37,354 nt of DNA from Pseudomonadota bacterium. Its GTDB lineage: Bacteria; Pseudomonadota; Alphaproteobacteria; Rhizobiales; Rhizobiaceae. The stretch spans positions 1 through 37,354 of the forward strand of contig JAEYRU010000115.1 of the NCBI GenBank assembly GCA_023435335.1, in the 5' to 3' direction. The notes below the pieces were generated by a model. The model had not been told where the DNA came from and made no database searches. It saw nothing but the letters and a program-made list of their open reading frames with translations. Shown in pieces: positions 15,403-23,729 of the stretch. The translations under genes were made by a program, and so were the position numbers. The stretch's first letter is position 1. The number at the start of each line of letters is the position of its first letter.

Positions 15403-18012
15403 CTAGTCGCTCTCGAGCATCTCCTTGACGATGGTCGCGAGCTGCTTGAGGGAGAAAGGCTTGGGCAGGAACCCGAACTTCGCGTCGGCCGGCAGATTCT
15501 TGGCAAAGGCATCCTCCGCGTAACCCGAAACGAAGATGAACTTGATGTCTGGCTGCAGAAGCAGAAGCTCCCGAAGGAGGGTGGGACCATCCATCTCGGG
15601 CATAACAACATCGGAGACGACAATATCGACCTTACCATCTAGGTCCTTGTAGACTTCCAGGGCCTCGACGCCGGATGAAGCCTCGTGGACCGTGTAACCC
15701 CGCGAGGCAAGCGCGCGCACGTTAGCCATGCGGACGGCATCCTCGTCCTCGACGAGCAGAACCGTGGCCGATCCGGATAGGTCGCGTTGCACGTCTTCGG
15801 CGCGGGCCGCCGACGAGGGCTTCGCAGAGGCCGTGGCGGCCGCAGCCTCCTCCTCCGCCACCTCCTCCGCACCGGGAACGTGGCGCGGCAGAAAGACCCT
15901 GAAGGTCGTGCCCTTGCCGACTTCCGAATCGCAGAAGATGAAGCCTCCGGTCTGCTTGACGATGCCGTAAACCATGGAAAGGCCGAGGCCGGTCCCCTTG
16001 CCCACTTCCTTCGTGGTGAAGAACGGCTCGAAGATCTTCCTCATGGCGTCCGGCTCGATGCCGGTGCCGGTATCCTCGACCTCGACGAGCACATAGTCGG
16101 CCGGCGCCAGTTCGCGGTAGCCGAAGGCGGCGCATTCGGCCTCGGTAACGTTGCGCGTGCGCATGATCAGGTCCCCGCCATCGGGCATGGCGTCGCGCGC
16201 GTTCACCGCGAGGTTCACCGCCACCTGCTCGAACTGCCCGATGTCGGTCCGAACCTGCCACAGGTCGCGGCCATGCTCGATCTTGAGGTTGACGCTGTTG
16301 CCAACAAGCCGCGCCAGCAGCATGCGGAGGTCGGCAAGGACATCGGTGAGGTTGAGCACTTCCGGCCGCATCGTCTGCCGCCGCGAGAACGCCAGCAACT
16401 GCCGCACCAGCGAAGCGGCGCGGTTTGCGTTCTGCTTGATGTTCATGATGTCCTGGAAAGACGGGTCGGACGGCCGATGGTTGGTCAGCAGCAGGTCCGA
16501 AGCCATGATGATGGCGGTCAGAACGTTGTTGAAGTCGTGCGCGATGCCGCCGGCCAGCTGTCCCACCGCCTGCATCTTCTGGCTCTGCGCCATCTGGTTC
16601 TCGAGCGCCTTCTGCTCGGTGGTTTCGACAGCATAGACGATCGCTGCCTCTTCGCCCTCGCCGGAATCGTCCGAGATCGCGTTCACGTAGAAGCGCAGGT
16701 AGCGCTCGTCGGCCCCGGGGAGCAGGGTGTCGATCGGCGGGATGTTCGCCTGCCGCTGGCGGGCTCGCTCCAAGGCGACCGCAAAGGCGGCACGGTCCCG
16801 CTCGTGGATGACGCTGTCCAGCCGAACCCCGCGATCCACGGCATCGCGGTCCACTACCGACGAGAAGAGTGAGAGGAACGGCGCGTTCGTCCTTAGAATG
16901 CGGCCTTCCCCATCGACGCCCGCGATGGCCATCGGCGTCGAATTGAAGAAGCGGGTGAAGCGTATCTCGGCAGCACGCAGTTCGGCCGAGGCGTCCCCGC
17001 CCTCATTGCGGTTCAGCACGATCGTACGCGTGGAGCCAGTCACGCCCTCGCGGCTAGTGCTGATGCGGTGCATGAACCGCACAGGCAGCACCTCTCCGCT
17101 CGCCGTGGCCAGGTCCAGATCGATGACGGCGTCGCGCGTGGTCCCCGGCTCGGTCTTGACCGAACGCACAAGGGCCATGCCGTCCCCGGCCACGATCTCC
17201 GAAAGACGTACCGCGCCCGGCGTAAAGTTGGCGAGATCGATGCCCAGCCACTCGGCCAGCGTGGCGTTGACGTAGTTCACCCGGCCTTCCGGGTCGGCCG
17301 CGAAGAAACCAGCCGGCGCGTGGTCGAGATGATCGATTGCCTTCTGCAGGTCGAGGAAGAAACGTTCCTGCTCCGCCCGTTCAAGGGAAATGTCCGAGAT
17401 CTGCCAGGCGTGCAGCGGCTGGCGGTAGCCCGGCACCTTGAAGGCGCGAGCTCGGGTCCGATACCAGCGTGCACCCGGCTCGTCGCCGGGCTGGATCGAT
17501 TGCGACAGGCGGAATTCACCGTCGACGGCCTGGCCATCGCGCAATCCGGTGGCCAGCCGGAAGACCGTCGACGAGGCTTCGGGATTATCCGAGAGCAGCG
17601 CCTCGACCGTCCTGATGTCGGCGGCCGAGGTAGCGCCGGTCATCCTCGCATACGCCGCATTGGCGTATACGACGCCGCCCTTGAAGTCGGTAACAAGCAA
17701 CCCCTGCCCCATCGAATCGACGAATGCCTTCGACAGTTCGTCGCCAGCCGACCGCGGGGAGACCTGAACGAAGCCAATGGCGGTGGCAAACAGGTATCCC
17801 GTGCCGATCATGGCCAGCACACCGAGCAGCCCGAGCAGGAATTGATCGCCAAGCTCCTTGCGGAACAACGCGAATGCCACCGCGGCAAGGGCCAGCACGA
17901 CGGTGAACACGATAAGGCGGGTCACCGGGCCGGGGCGTGAGCCCTGATCTATGATCGGTGCGTCGTGAGCGGTACCGCCGGTTTTCCTGGCCATTCGTTC
18001 CTTGCCTGCCAT
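15403..18012 (-). CDS. cckA: CckA-type hybrid sensor histidine kinase
   Basis: This 869-residue inner-membrane protein has two hydrophobic helices (about 31-50 and 57-80), then PAS-like domains at about 92-210, 220-335 and 345-470. The HisKA domain carries the phospho-acceptor H492 in GGIAHDFNNVL. An HATPase domain follows (NLAVNARDAMPDGG, DTGTGIEPD, GKGTGLGLSMVYGIV). A C-terminal receiver domain (about 747-868) has the acidic pair VEDED, acceptor D801 in VVSDVVMPEMDG, and K851. This architecture and the HDFNN box identify CckA. In Alphaproteobacteria CckA passes phosphate through ChpT to CtrA and CpdR, controlling cell-cycle progression. An alternative ATG at 17994 with AAGGA upstream would remove six residues. 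It diverges from the FliO-like gene, and its end lies next to the urt enhancer region. Confidence 0.92.
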   Translation of the reverse strand: MAGKERMARKTGGTAHDAPIIDQGSRPGPVTRLIVFTVVLALAAVAFALFRKELGDQFLLGLLGVLAMIGTGYLFATAIGFVQVSPRSAGDELSKAFVDSMGQGLLVTDFKGGVVYANAAYARMTGATSAADIRTVEALLSDNPEASSTVFRLATGLRDGQAVDGEFRLSQSIQPGDEPGARWYRTRARAFKVPGYRQPLHAWQISDISLERAEQERFFLDLQKAIDHLDHAPAGFFAADPEGRVNYVNATLAEWLGIDLANFTPGAVRLSEIVAGDGMALVRSVKTEPGTTRDAVIDLDLATASGEVLPVRFMHRISTSREGVTGSTRTIVLNRNEGGDASAELRAAEIRFTRFFNSTPMAIAGVDGEGRILRTNAPFLSLFSSVVDRDAVDRGVRLDSVIHERDRAAFAVALERARQRQANIPPIDTLLPGADERYLRFYVNAISDDSGEGEEAAIVYAVETTEQKALENQMAQSQKMQAVGQLAGGIAHDFNNVLTAIIMASDLLLTNHRPSDPSFQDIMNIKQNANRAASLVRQLLAFSRRQTMRPEVLNLTDVLADLRMLLARLVGNSVNLKIEHGRDLWQVRTDIGQFEQVAVNLAVNARDAMPDGGDLIMRTRNVTEAECAAFGYRELAPADYVLVEVEDTGTGIEPDAMRKIFEPFFTTKEVGKGTGLGLSMVYGIVKQTGGFIFCDSEVGKGTTFRVFLPRHVPGAEEVAEEEAAAATASAKPSSAARAEDVQRDLSGSATVLLVEDEDAVRMANVRALASRGYTVHEASSGVEALEVYKDLDGKVDIVVSDVVMPEMDGPTLLRELLLLQPDIKFIFVSGYAEDAFAKNLPADAKFGFLPKPFSLKQLATIVKEMLESD

Positions 18013-18172
18013 TAGCGAAACAGCCCCGCAGCGGCTTCTCGTGCCTCAGCCCGGCATACATCAACCGTATTGAAGCCTGCAAGGCGGCGCTGGGCTTGTC
18101 CCCCATAGCGCTTGCGGCCATGGGATGCTGGGTCTAGGCTGCCCGGATTTCAGGCCGAGGGGGACGCAGACA

Positions 18173-18964
18173 ATGCGCGAATGGTTGGAGAGCATCGCCG
18201 GTCCTGCCTATGCGGCGGCGATGATGTGGACCATCGGGGCGCTGCTCCTCCTGCTGGTGGTGCTGCTGCTGATCAAGATCGTGCGCAGCCTGACTTTCGG
18301 CACCTTCGTTTCGGGCGGCCGCAACCGCAAGGCGCGTCTCGCGGTCATGGATGCGGCTGCCGTCGACAGCCATCGGCGGCTGGTCCTGGTGCGTCGCGAC
18401 GACGTCGAACACCTCATTCTGATCGGCGGCCCAACCGACGTGGTCGTGGAGCAGAACATCCGCCTCGCGGCGGCGCAGCGACGCCCGGCCCCGGAAGAGG
18501 CGGGGCGCGAACATCAGGCCGAAGAACGCCCGCGCCCGCCGGCCGTCACGCCTCAGCCGCCTGCGCCCCGCGTCGCCGCAGAACCGGCGCCGCCTCGCCC
18601 CGAACCGGCTGCACCGCGGATTACGCCGACATCCCGCCCTGAGCCCGCACCTGCCCCGGCGCCCCGCCCGGGATCTCCCGTGCCAATGGGCGCGCAGCCA
18701 GCGCCTCGACAGCCCACAGCTCCTGTTCCGAGGCCGCACGCCGCCGTAGTCTCTCCCGTTCCCGCCGTCGAGGCTCCACGCACCGCGCCCCCTGTCGGCG
18801 CAAATCATTATCCAAGCGACGCGCCGCCCGATCTCGACGAAGCGTTGCGCGAAGAACTCGAGATCACGCTCGACGAAAGCAAACCACGCGACGACGAGCT
18901 TCCCGAATCGGTGGAAGACGAAATGTCGAAACTGCTTGGAGAGCTTTCGCGCGGCAAACGATAG
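18173..18964 (+). CDS. FliO/MopB-like single-pass membrane protein
   Basis: This 263-residue protein starts with a hydrophobic helix at about 15-36 (WTIGALLLLLVVLLLIKIV). A short FliO-like domain follows (about 45-110): RKARLAVMDAAAVDSHRRLVLVRRDDVEHLILIGGP-type residues ending TDVVVEQNI. Those features are the FliO/MopB pattern. Next comes a Pro/Ala-rich stretch (about 125-220) and an acidic C-terminus (DLDEALREELEITLDESKPRDDE). No flagellar genes are nearby, so a role in flagellar export is doubtful. Many Alphaproteobacteria carry such a non-flagellar FliO-like protein, to my recollection of unknown function. The ATG at 18173 has a purine-rich GAGGGGGA upstream; an in-frame start at 18125 is rejected. 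It diverges from cckA and converges on dksA. Confidence 0.72.
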   Translation: MREWLESIAGPAYAAAMMWTIGALLLLLVVLLLIKIVRSLTFGTFVSGGRNRKARLAVMDAAAVDSHRRLVLVRRDDVEHLILIGGPTDVVVEQNIRLAAAQRRPAPEEAGREHQAEERPRPPAVTPQPPAPRVAAEPAPPRPEPAAPRITPTSRPEPAPAPAPRPGSPVPMGAQPAPRQPTAPVPRPHAAVVSPVPAVEAPRTAPPVGANHYPSDAPPDLDEALREELEITLDESKPRDDELPESVEDEMSKLLGELSRGKR

Positions 18965-19039
18965 GCGGTGCAGGAGCCGCGACGGTGCTTGCCTGATAAA
19001 GGGAATGGCGTAGCCCGCGGGCGCGCCGCCAGGCTGCGG

Positions 19040-19456
19040 TCAGTCGTCGCGATAAACCTTTTCGCGGCGCTCGTGGCGCTCCTGCGCCTCGATCGACAGC
19101 GTGGCGATCGGACGTGCATCGAGGCGCTTCAGCGAGATCGGCTCGCCGGTCTCCTCGCAGTAGCCGTAAGTTCCGTCCTCGATCCGCATAAGAGCCGCGT
19201 CGATCTTGGAAATCAGCTTGCGCTGGCGATCACGGGCGCGAAGCTCGATGGCCCGGTCCGTCTCGGACGACGCCCGGTCCGCCAGATCAGGGTGGTTGGC
19301 GTTTTCCTGCTGCAGGATCTCGAGCGTTTCGCGCGCTTCGCGCAGGATATCGCTCTTCCAGGTAACGAGCTTGCGCCTGAAGTATGCCTTCTGCCGTTCG
19401 TTCATGAACGGCTCTTCTTCCGAAGGCACATAATCGGCATCTACCAGATCGTTCAT
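19040..19456 (-). CDS. dksA: RNA polymerase-binding transcription factor DksA
   Basis: This 138-residue protein is DksA, which binds the RNA polymerase secondary channel and, with ppGpp, tunes rRNA and stress promoters. The coiled-coil spans about 20-95; the acidic tip equivalent lies near ADRASSETDRA (59-69). The C-terminal globular region is GTYGYCEETGEPISLKRL. In E. coli DksA four cysteines bind zinc (C-x2-C and C-x2-C). Here only C100 is kept: the others are T103, S121 and A124, so zinc binding is unlikely. The same loss is known in zinc-independent DksA forms such as P. aeruginosa DksA2. The ATG at 19456 is supported by GGGGTGAG six bases upstream. The much longer frame to 19966 runs through the sixA region and is rejected. 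Confidence 0.93.
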   Translation of the reverse strand: MNDLVDADYVPSEEEPFMNERQKAYFRRKLVTWKSDILREARETLEILQQENANHPDLADRASSETDRAIELRARDRQRKLISKIDAALMRIEDGTYGYCEETGEPISLKRLDARPIATLSIEAQERHERREKVYRDD

Positions 19457-19758
19457 TCGACTCACCCCACTGGACGACCCGGCGCCTATATATTCGTCGC
19501 TCCAAAACGGCACAAGCACAAAGGCGAACGGCTTCACGGTTTTGTTAATGCACCCCGGAACGGCCATCGCCCCTGGCTGCGTCAACAGCGAATATTCACG
19601 CCAGATCAGACAGATATGGCCGACTCGAACTTCCCTTGCGGCAATTCGCGGCGCGCCCTGAAGACAGACCGTAGGGCCGGGCGATTGCGCCGGCGATGGA
19701 CGACCACTAAACGGAAGCCGGCCGCGCCGACGCCGTCCAATGCCGGGGAGCCCTCCAG
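19457..19758. other. 302-base divergent intergenic region between dksA and sixA, with a possible 48-residue ORF
   Basis: The dksA side holds the promoter listed separately. The sixA side contains a small rightward open frame, 19616-19762, starting ATGGCCGACTCG. It would encode 48 residues, rich in Arg and Lys, and its TGA overlaps the sixA ATG at 19759. Its ribosome site is weak and I know no homologue, so it may be chance. No other structure was found between. Confidence 0.4.
19487..19515 (-). promoter_or_regulatory. Sigma-70-type promoter for dksA
   Basis: On the leftward strand TTGTGC (19510-19515) and TATATA (19487-19492) are spaced by 17 bases. This places a transcription start near 19480, about 24 bases before the dksA ATG. 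TATATA stands out in this GC-rich sequence. The match is by eye. Confidence 0.5.
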
Positions 19759-20265
19759 ATGAGCCATGTCCTGTTGCTGCGCCATTCCAAGGCCGCGAAG
19801 GCTGAACCGGGAATGCGCGATTTCGATCGGCCTCTCGAAGAGCGAGGCGCAAAGCACGCAATTGCCGTGGGCAAGGCGATGGCCGCCGCCGGCATGCGCC
19901 CCCATACCGTGCTCTGCTCGGCCGCGCGGCGGACACGCGAAACGTGGGACGCCGTAGCCAGCGCACTGGCGACGGTCCCCGCCGACGTCCGCCACCTGGA
20001 GGACCTCTACCATTCGGACGCTACCGGATATCTAGCAGCGATCAAATCGGCCGCGCCGGCCGATTCCGTGCTGGTCATAGGCCACAACCCAATGACCGCC
20101 GAGGCCGCGTCGATGCTCGTCGGCTCGGGCGACCGGAACGAGATAGCGAGCATGAGGTCGCGTTTCCCCACATCCGCGCTTGCCGTCATCAGCTTCACGG
20201 TCCCGCTGGCCCGGATCGCTCCGGGCGCCGGCACGCTCGAGACCTGGCTGACGCGCGACGGCTGA
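19759..20265 (+). CDS. Histidine phosphatase family protein, SixA-type
   Basis: This 168-residue protein is a short member of the histidine phosphatase (phosphoglycerate mutase-like) superfamily. The catalytic motif is LLLRHSKA with R8 and H9, the acceptor histidine. LCSAARRTRETW carries the second arginine, and VIGHNPM the second catalytic histidine. The RHSKA form with DFDRPLEERG is typical of SixA, which removes phosphate from phosphohistidine (on Hpt domains or, in E. coli, the nitrogen phosphotransferase protein NPr). The target here is unknown. The length is normal and the cytoplasm is likely. The ATG has GGGGAG about nine bases upstream. The ycjX-like gene follows after 67 bases on the same strand. 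Confidence 0.87.
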   Translation: MSHVLLLRHSKAAKAEPGMRDFDRPLEERGAKHAIAVGKAMAAAGMRPHTVLCSAARRTRETWDAVASALATVPADVRHLEDLYHSDATGYLAAIKSAAPADSVLVIGHNPMTAEAASMLVGSGDRNEIASMRSRFPTSALAVISFTVPLARIAPGAGTLETWLTRDG

Positions 20266-20332
20266 CCGTCGCGGCTTTGCAAGCGGACTGCTTCCCTCCT
20301 ATATCGGGAGCCAGCAGTCGAAGGCGCCCAGC

Positions 20333-21796
20333 TTGCCCGCATTGACGACTTTCACGGATGAGGCCCGCATCGCCCTCGGCACGATGGCCGAGCGCGCGAC
20401 CGGGCTGTTCTCCCCCTCGCTGCGGCTTGGCGTCAGTGGGCTTTCCCGTTCCGGCAAAACTGTGTTCATCTCGGCGCTTGTGCACAATCTCGTCCACGGG
20501 GGGCGGCTACCGATTTTCGAGGCGCAGAAGTCGGGCCGCATTTCGCGCGCGCAACTGGAGCACCAGCCTGACGACACCGTTCCACGCTTCCAGTACGAAG
20601 ACCACATCGCCGCCCTGGTTGACGAGCGCGTCTGGCCCGACTCCACGCGCGCGATCTCGGAACTCAGGCTGACGGTCGAGTACGAATCCGCTTCCGGCTG
20701 GAACCGCATGTTTTCGGCCGGAAAACTGTCCATCGACATTGTGGACTACCCCGGCGAGTGGCTGCTCGACCTGCCGCTCCTGGGCAAGTCCTACGCCGAT
20801 TTTTCACGGGAGGCAGTGGAACTGGCGGAACTCCCTGTCCGCGCCGGCCTGTCGGCGGAGTGGCGCGCCCTGGCTGCCGGAACGGACCCAGAGGCGGCCG
20901 CCGACGAGATGGCGGCGCGGCGGCTGGCCGAGAGCTTCACTGCCTATCTGCGCGCGGGAAAGCAGGACGTGCGCGCGCTGTCTACATTGCCGCCGGGCCG
21001 CTTCCTGATGCCCGGGGATCTGGAAGGATCGCCAGCGCTCACCTTTTCTCCGCTTCGGCTGACGCCCGGCTCGAAAACCCGCAGCGGCTCTTTGCGTGCA
21101 ATGATGGAACGCCGCTACGAGGCCTACAAGACGCATGTGGTCCGGCCGTTCTTCCGCGAGCATATCGCCCGCCTCGATCGCCAGATCGTGCTCGTCGACG
21201 TCATGCAGGCGCTGAACGCCGGCCCCGCATCCGTCGCCGACCTGGAACGGTCGCTGACCGAAATCCTAGCCTGCTTCCGGCCCGGTCGCGGCGGCTTTCT
21301 CACGGACTTTTTCTCGCACCGCATCGACCGTATCCTGATCGCAGCCACCAAGGCCGACCATATCCACCACACCGCGCACGACAGGCTCCAAGCGATCGTA
21401 CGGCGGCTTGCCGACCGCGCGATCGAGCGCGCGAACTTCTCCGGTGCCAAGGTCGACGTGCTGGCCATGGCCGCTGTGCGCGCCACGCGAGAAGGCACCG
21501 TGCGGCAGGCCCGCGAGACGCTTCCCGTCATCATCGGCACGCCGATCGCCGGGGAAACGATCGGGGACGACACATTCGACGGGAATACCGAGACCGCGAT
21601 ATTCCCCGGCGACCTGCCGGCCCATCCAGCCTCTGTCCTGAAGGAAGGCGGCGAGACGTCGGCGGCGGACACGATACGTTTTGTGCGGTTTCGCCCGCCC
21701 AAGCTCGAACGGACGGCTGAAGGCCTGACGCTTTCGTTGCCGCATATCCGGCTGGACCGCGCGCTCCAGTTCCTGATCGGGGACCGCCTCGCATGA
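20333..21796 (+). CDS. YcjX-like P-loop protein (DUF463)
   Basis: This 487-residue protein belongs to the YcjX family. The P-loop GLSRSGKT is at 36-43 within LRLGVSGLSRSGKTVFISALVHNL. DYPGEWLLDLPLLGKSYADFS carries the switch-II-like D-x-P-G of a GTPase-like fold. ATKADHIHHTAHDRL contains the TKAD guanine-specificity motif, as in N/TKxD. In E. coli ycjX lies in the phage-shock region with ycjF; the function is unknown but a membrane-stress link is assumed. No ATG fits: the start is TTG at 20333 with AAGG upstream, or TTG at 20342. Its stop overlaps the next gene by four bases (ATGA), so the YcjX/YcjF pair is coupled. Confidence 0.9.
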   Translation: MPALTTFTDEARIALGTMAERATGLFSPSLRLGVSGLSRSGKTVFISALVHNLVHGGRLPIFEAQKSGRISRAQLEHQPDDTVPRFQYEDHIAALVDERVWPDSTRAISELRLTVEYESASGWNRMFSAGKLSIDIVDYPGEWLLDLPLLGKSYADFSREAVELAELPVRAGLSAEWRALAAGTDPEAAADEMAARRLAESFTAYLRAGKQDVRALSTLPPGRFLMPGDLEGSPALTFSPLRLTPGSKTRSGSLRAMMERRYEAYKTHVVRPFFREHIARLDRQIVLVDVMQALNAGPASVADLERSLTEILACFRPGRGGFLTDFFSHRIDRILIAATKADHIHHTAHDRLQAIVRRLADRAIERANFSGAKVDVLAMAAVRATREGTVRQARETLPVIIGTPIAGETIGDDTFDGNTETAIFPGDLPAHPASVLKEGGETSAADTIRFVRFRPPKLERTAEGLTLSLPHIRLDRALQFLIGDRLA

Positions 21797-22875
21797 CTGT
21801 CCGAAAGCCATCCGCATTCCGCATCGAACCTGATGCGCCGAAGCCAGCAAGGACCGAGCCGCCGGCCGATAGTTCGGTGCGCCGTCCACGCGCCGTCAAG
21901 GCCACGGAACCGGTCATCGTCGTCCCGGCGGACCTCGACGTTTTCGAAAGCCTCGACGAGACTACGGCTGTGCCGGCGCCTGCCGTCTCGCCTCGCAGCA
22001 CATCACCGTTACGGCGCATTTTCCTGTCCGCGCTCGGAATCCTCCTGTCGCTGGCGATCGGACTCTGGCTCGACCGCCTCATCCGCGACCTTTTCACTCG
22101 CGCCGACTGGCTGGGCTGGACCGCCGTGGGCGTCGCCGCGATCGCCTGCCTCTCGCTGCTGACGCTCATTGCACGGGAGGTAATCGCGTTGCGGCGTCTC
22201 GCTTCGGTGGAAAAAATGCGCGCACGCGCGCTGGAAGCGGAGGTACGCAACGACCCGCACGCCGCCCGCCGGCTCGCCGACGATCTCGCCCAATTCGTTG
22301 CGGCACGGCCCGAGACTGCAGCCGGGCGGCGTACGCTGGCCGACCTCAAGGACGACATCATCGATGCGACGGACCTGCTCCGCCTCGCCGAGATGGAGTT
22401 GCTTTCGCCGCTCGACGAGAAGGCCCGCGGCCTGGTCCTCGATGCCGCCAAGCGCGTTTCGCTCGTGACCGCGGTGAGCCCGCGGGCGCTGGTGGACATA
22501 GCCTATGTCACCTTCGAGGCCGCTCGCCTCATACGGCGGCTGGCCGAACTCTACGGCGCGCGGCCGGGCACCCTCGGCTTCTTTCGCCTGATCCGGTCGG
22601 TGCTGGCGCATCTCGCCATCACGGGCTCGATCGCCGCGGGTGACAGCGTTGTCCAGCAACTTGTTGGACAGGGGCTGGCTGCGCGGCTTTCGGCAAAGCT
22701 TGGCGAGGGCGTCGTCAACGGCATGATGACGGCCCGGATCGGAATTGCGGCGATGGAGGCGACCCGGCCCCTTCCCTTCGATGCCGTGAAACGTCCGGGC
22801 CTCAGCGATATCCTTGCCGTGCTCACGCGATTCTCGGCGCGTCAGGGCGCCCGCGACGATACGGCCCAACAATAG
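21793..22875 (+). CDS. YcjF-like membrane protein, TIGR01620 (UPF0283) family
   Basis: This 360-residue protein starts with a polar, basic region of about 70 residues. Two membrane helices follow, at about 76-98 (IFLSALGILLSLAIGLWLD) and about 108-130 (WTAVGVAAIACLSLLTLIA). A large cytoplasmic domain follows, with DIIDATDLLRLAEMEL, SPRALVDIAYVTFEAARLIRRLAELYGARPGTLGF and a C-terminal hydrophobic glycine-rich stretch (LGEGVVNGMMTARIGIAAME). This is the UPF0283/YcjF pattern. The gene always tends to follow ycjX, as it does here with an ATGA overlap. The two proteins presumably act together at the inner membrane. The function is not established. Confidence 0.88.
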   Translation: MTVRKPSAFRIEPDAPKPARTEPPADSSVRRPRAVKATEPVIVVPADLDVFESLDETTAVPAPAVSPRSTSPLRRIFLSALGILLSLAIGLWLDRLIRDLFTRADWLGWTAVGVAAIACLSLLTLIAREVIALRRLASVEKMRARALEAEVRNDPHAARRLADDLAQFVAARPETAAGRRTLADLKDDIIDATDLLRLAEMELLSPLDEKARGLVLDAAKRVSLVTAVSPRALVDIAYVTFEAARLIRRLAELYGARPGTLGFFRLIRSVLAHLAITGSIAAGDSVVQQLVGQGLAARLSAKLGEGVVNGMMTARIGIAAMEATRPLPFDAVKRPGLSDILAVLTRFSARQGARDDTAQQ

Positions 22876-22995
22876 GCTTGCGTGTTTCCCGGCCCTGCAT
22901 CATCCTTGAAAGACTCGGCGATAGCGAAGCATTAACCATTGTTCTGCATGGTTTCGTCCAGTGCCGTTCGCATGACCGCCGTGTCCGGGTGCCCA

Positions 22996-23532
22996 ATGAA
23001 AAAACGTATCCTGCTTTCTGCTCTACTGCCGCTGTGCGCCCTTGCCGGCGCCACGCAGTCTGCCACGGCTTCCGAACGCGAGCGTCATTTCTTCCGGCAG
23101 GTCGAAGGCCGCTGGACCGGACCTGGCGAGATCGTGGCCGGGAAATACAAGGGCACGAAGTTCATCTGCAATTTCACCGGTTCCCAGCCCGATGGGAAGG
23201 TCGGCATGTCGCTCGACGGCGGGTGTCGCGTCGGACTTTTCACCCAGAAGATGTCCGCTTCGATCGAGAAAGCCCGCAAAGGCTACCGCGGCAGCTTCAT
23301 GGACGGCGCAGACGGCAAGGGTCTCGACGTGGTCGGCGGCTCAGTGGCTGGCGACAAGGTGGTCTTTTCCCTCAACCGCAAGGCGCTTGACGGCGCAATG
23401 CTCGCGCGCCTGCCCGACGACAACACGATGAATGTCACCGTCTCGGTGAAGGTTGAGGGCGACATGGTGCCGGTGATCGGGCTGAAACTGAAGCGGATCG
23501 ACGAGCGTCAGGTCGGCGCCCTCACCGAATAG
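22996..23532 (+). CDS. Secreted protein of unknown function
   Basis: This 178-residue protein has a clear signal peptide (MKKRILLSALLPLCALAGATQSATA, cleavage near residue 25). A beta-rich domain follows, with RQVEGRWTGPGEIVAGKYKG, FICNFTG, GGCRVGLF and YRGSFMDG. The short strands and repeated glycines suggest a small lipocalin-like beta barrel, but I do not recognise a family. Two cysteines in the mature part (CNFTG and GGCRVG) could form a disulfide. An upstream start at 22939 is in frame but would place 19 non-signal residues before the Lys-rich signal start. It follows the YcjF gene after 120 bases, so it is probably separate. Confidence 0.7.
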   Translation: MKKRILLSALLPLCALAGATQSATASERERHFFRQVEGRWTGPGEIVAGKYKGTKFICNFTGSQPDGKVGMSLDGGCRVGLFTQKMSASIEKARKGYRGSFMDGADGKGLDVVGGSVAGDKVVFSLNRKALDGAMLARLPDDNTMNVTVSVKVEGDMVPVIGLKLKRIDERQVGALTE

Positions 23533-23681
23533 CGCCGGCAGCACCTCCGGGGCGGCATCCCAATCGGCGCAAAGGCATTTCCCACCTCAACGCCACCCGC
23601 GCAACCGGTTCCGCTACTGGCGTCGTCATTGCAGCAAGCGCCCTGTCAAAGGCGCATGACTTTCGGGTATGACTGGTCCGA

Positions 23682-23700
23682 CGGAACGGCTCCTGTTCCG
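23682..23700. other. Inverted repeat upstream of the antiporter gene
   Basis: CGGAAC (23682-23687) and GTTCCG (23695-23700) flank a 7-base spacer, 29 bases before the antiporter ATG. It may be an operator or an mRNA hairpin, or chance. The rest of the 197-base gap (23533-23729) shows no clear promoter. Confidence 0.3.
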
Positions 23701-23729
23701 ACAACGCGGGCAGGACACGAGAGACGCGG

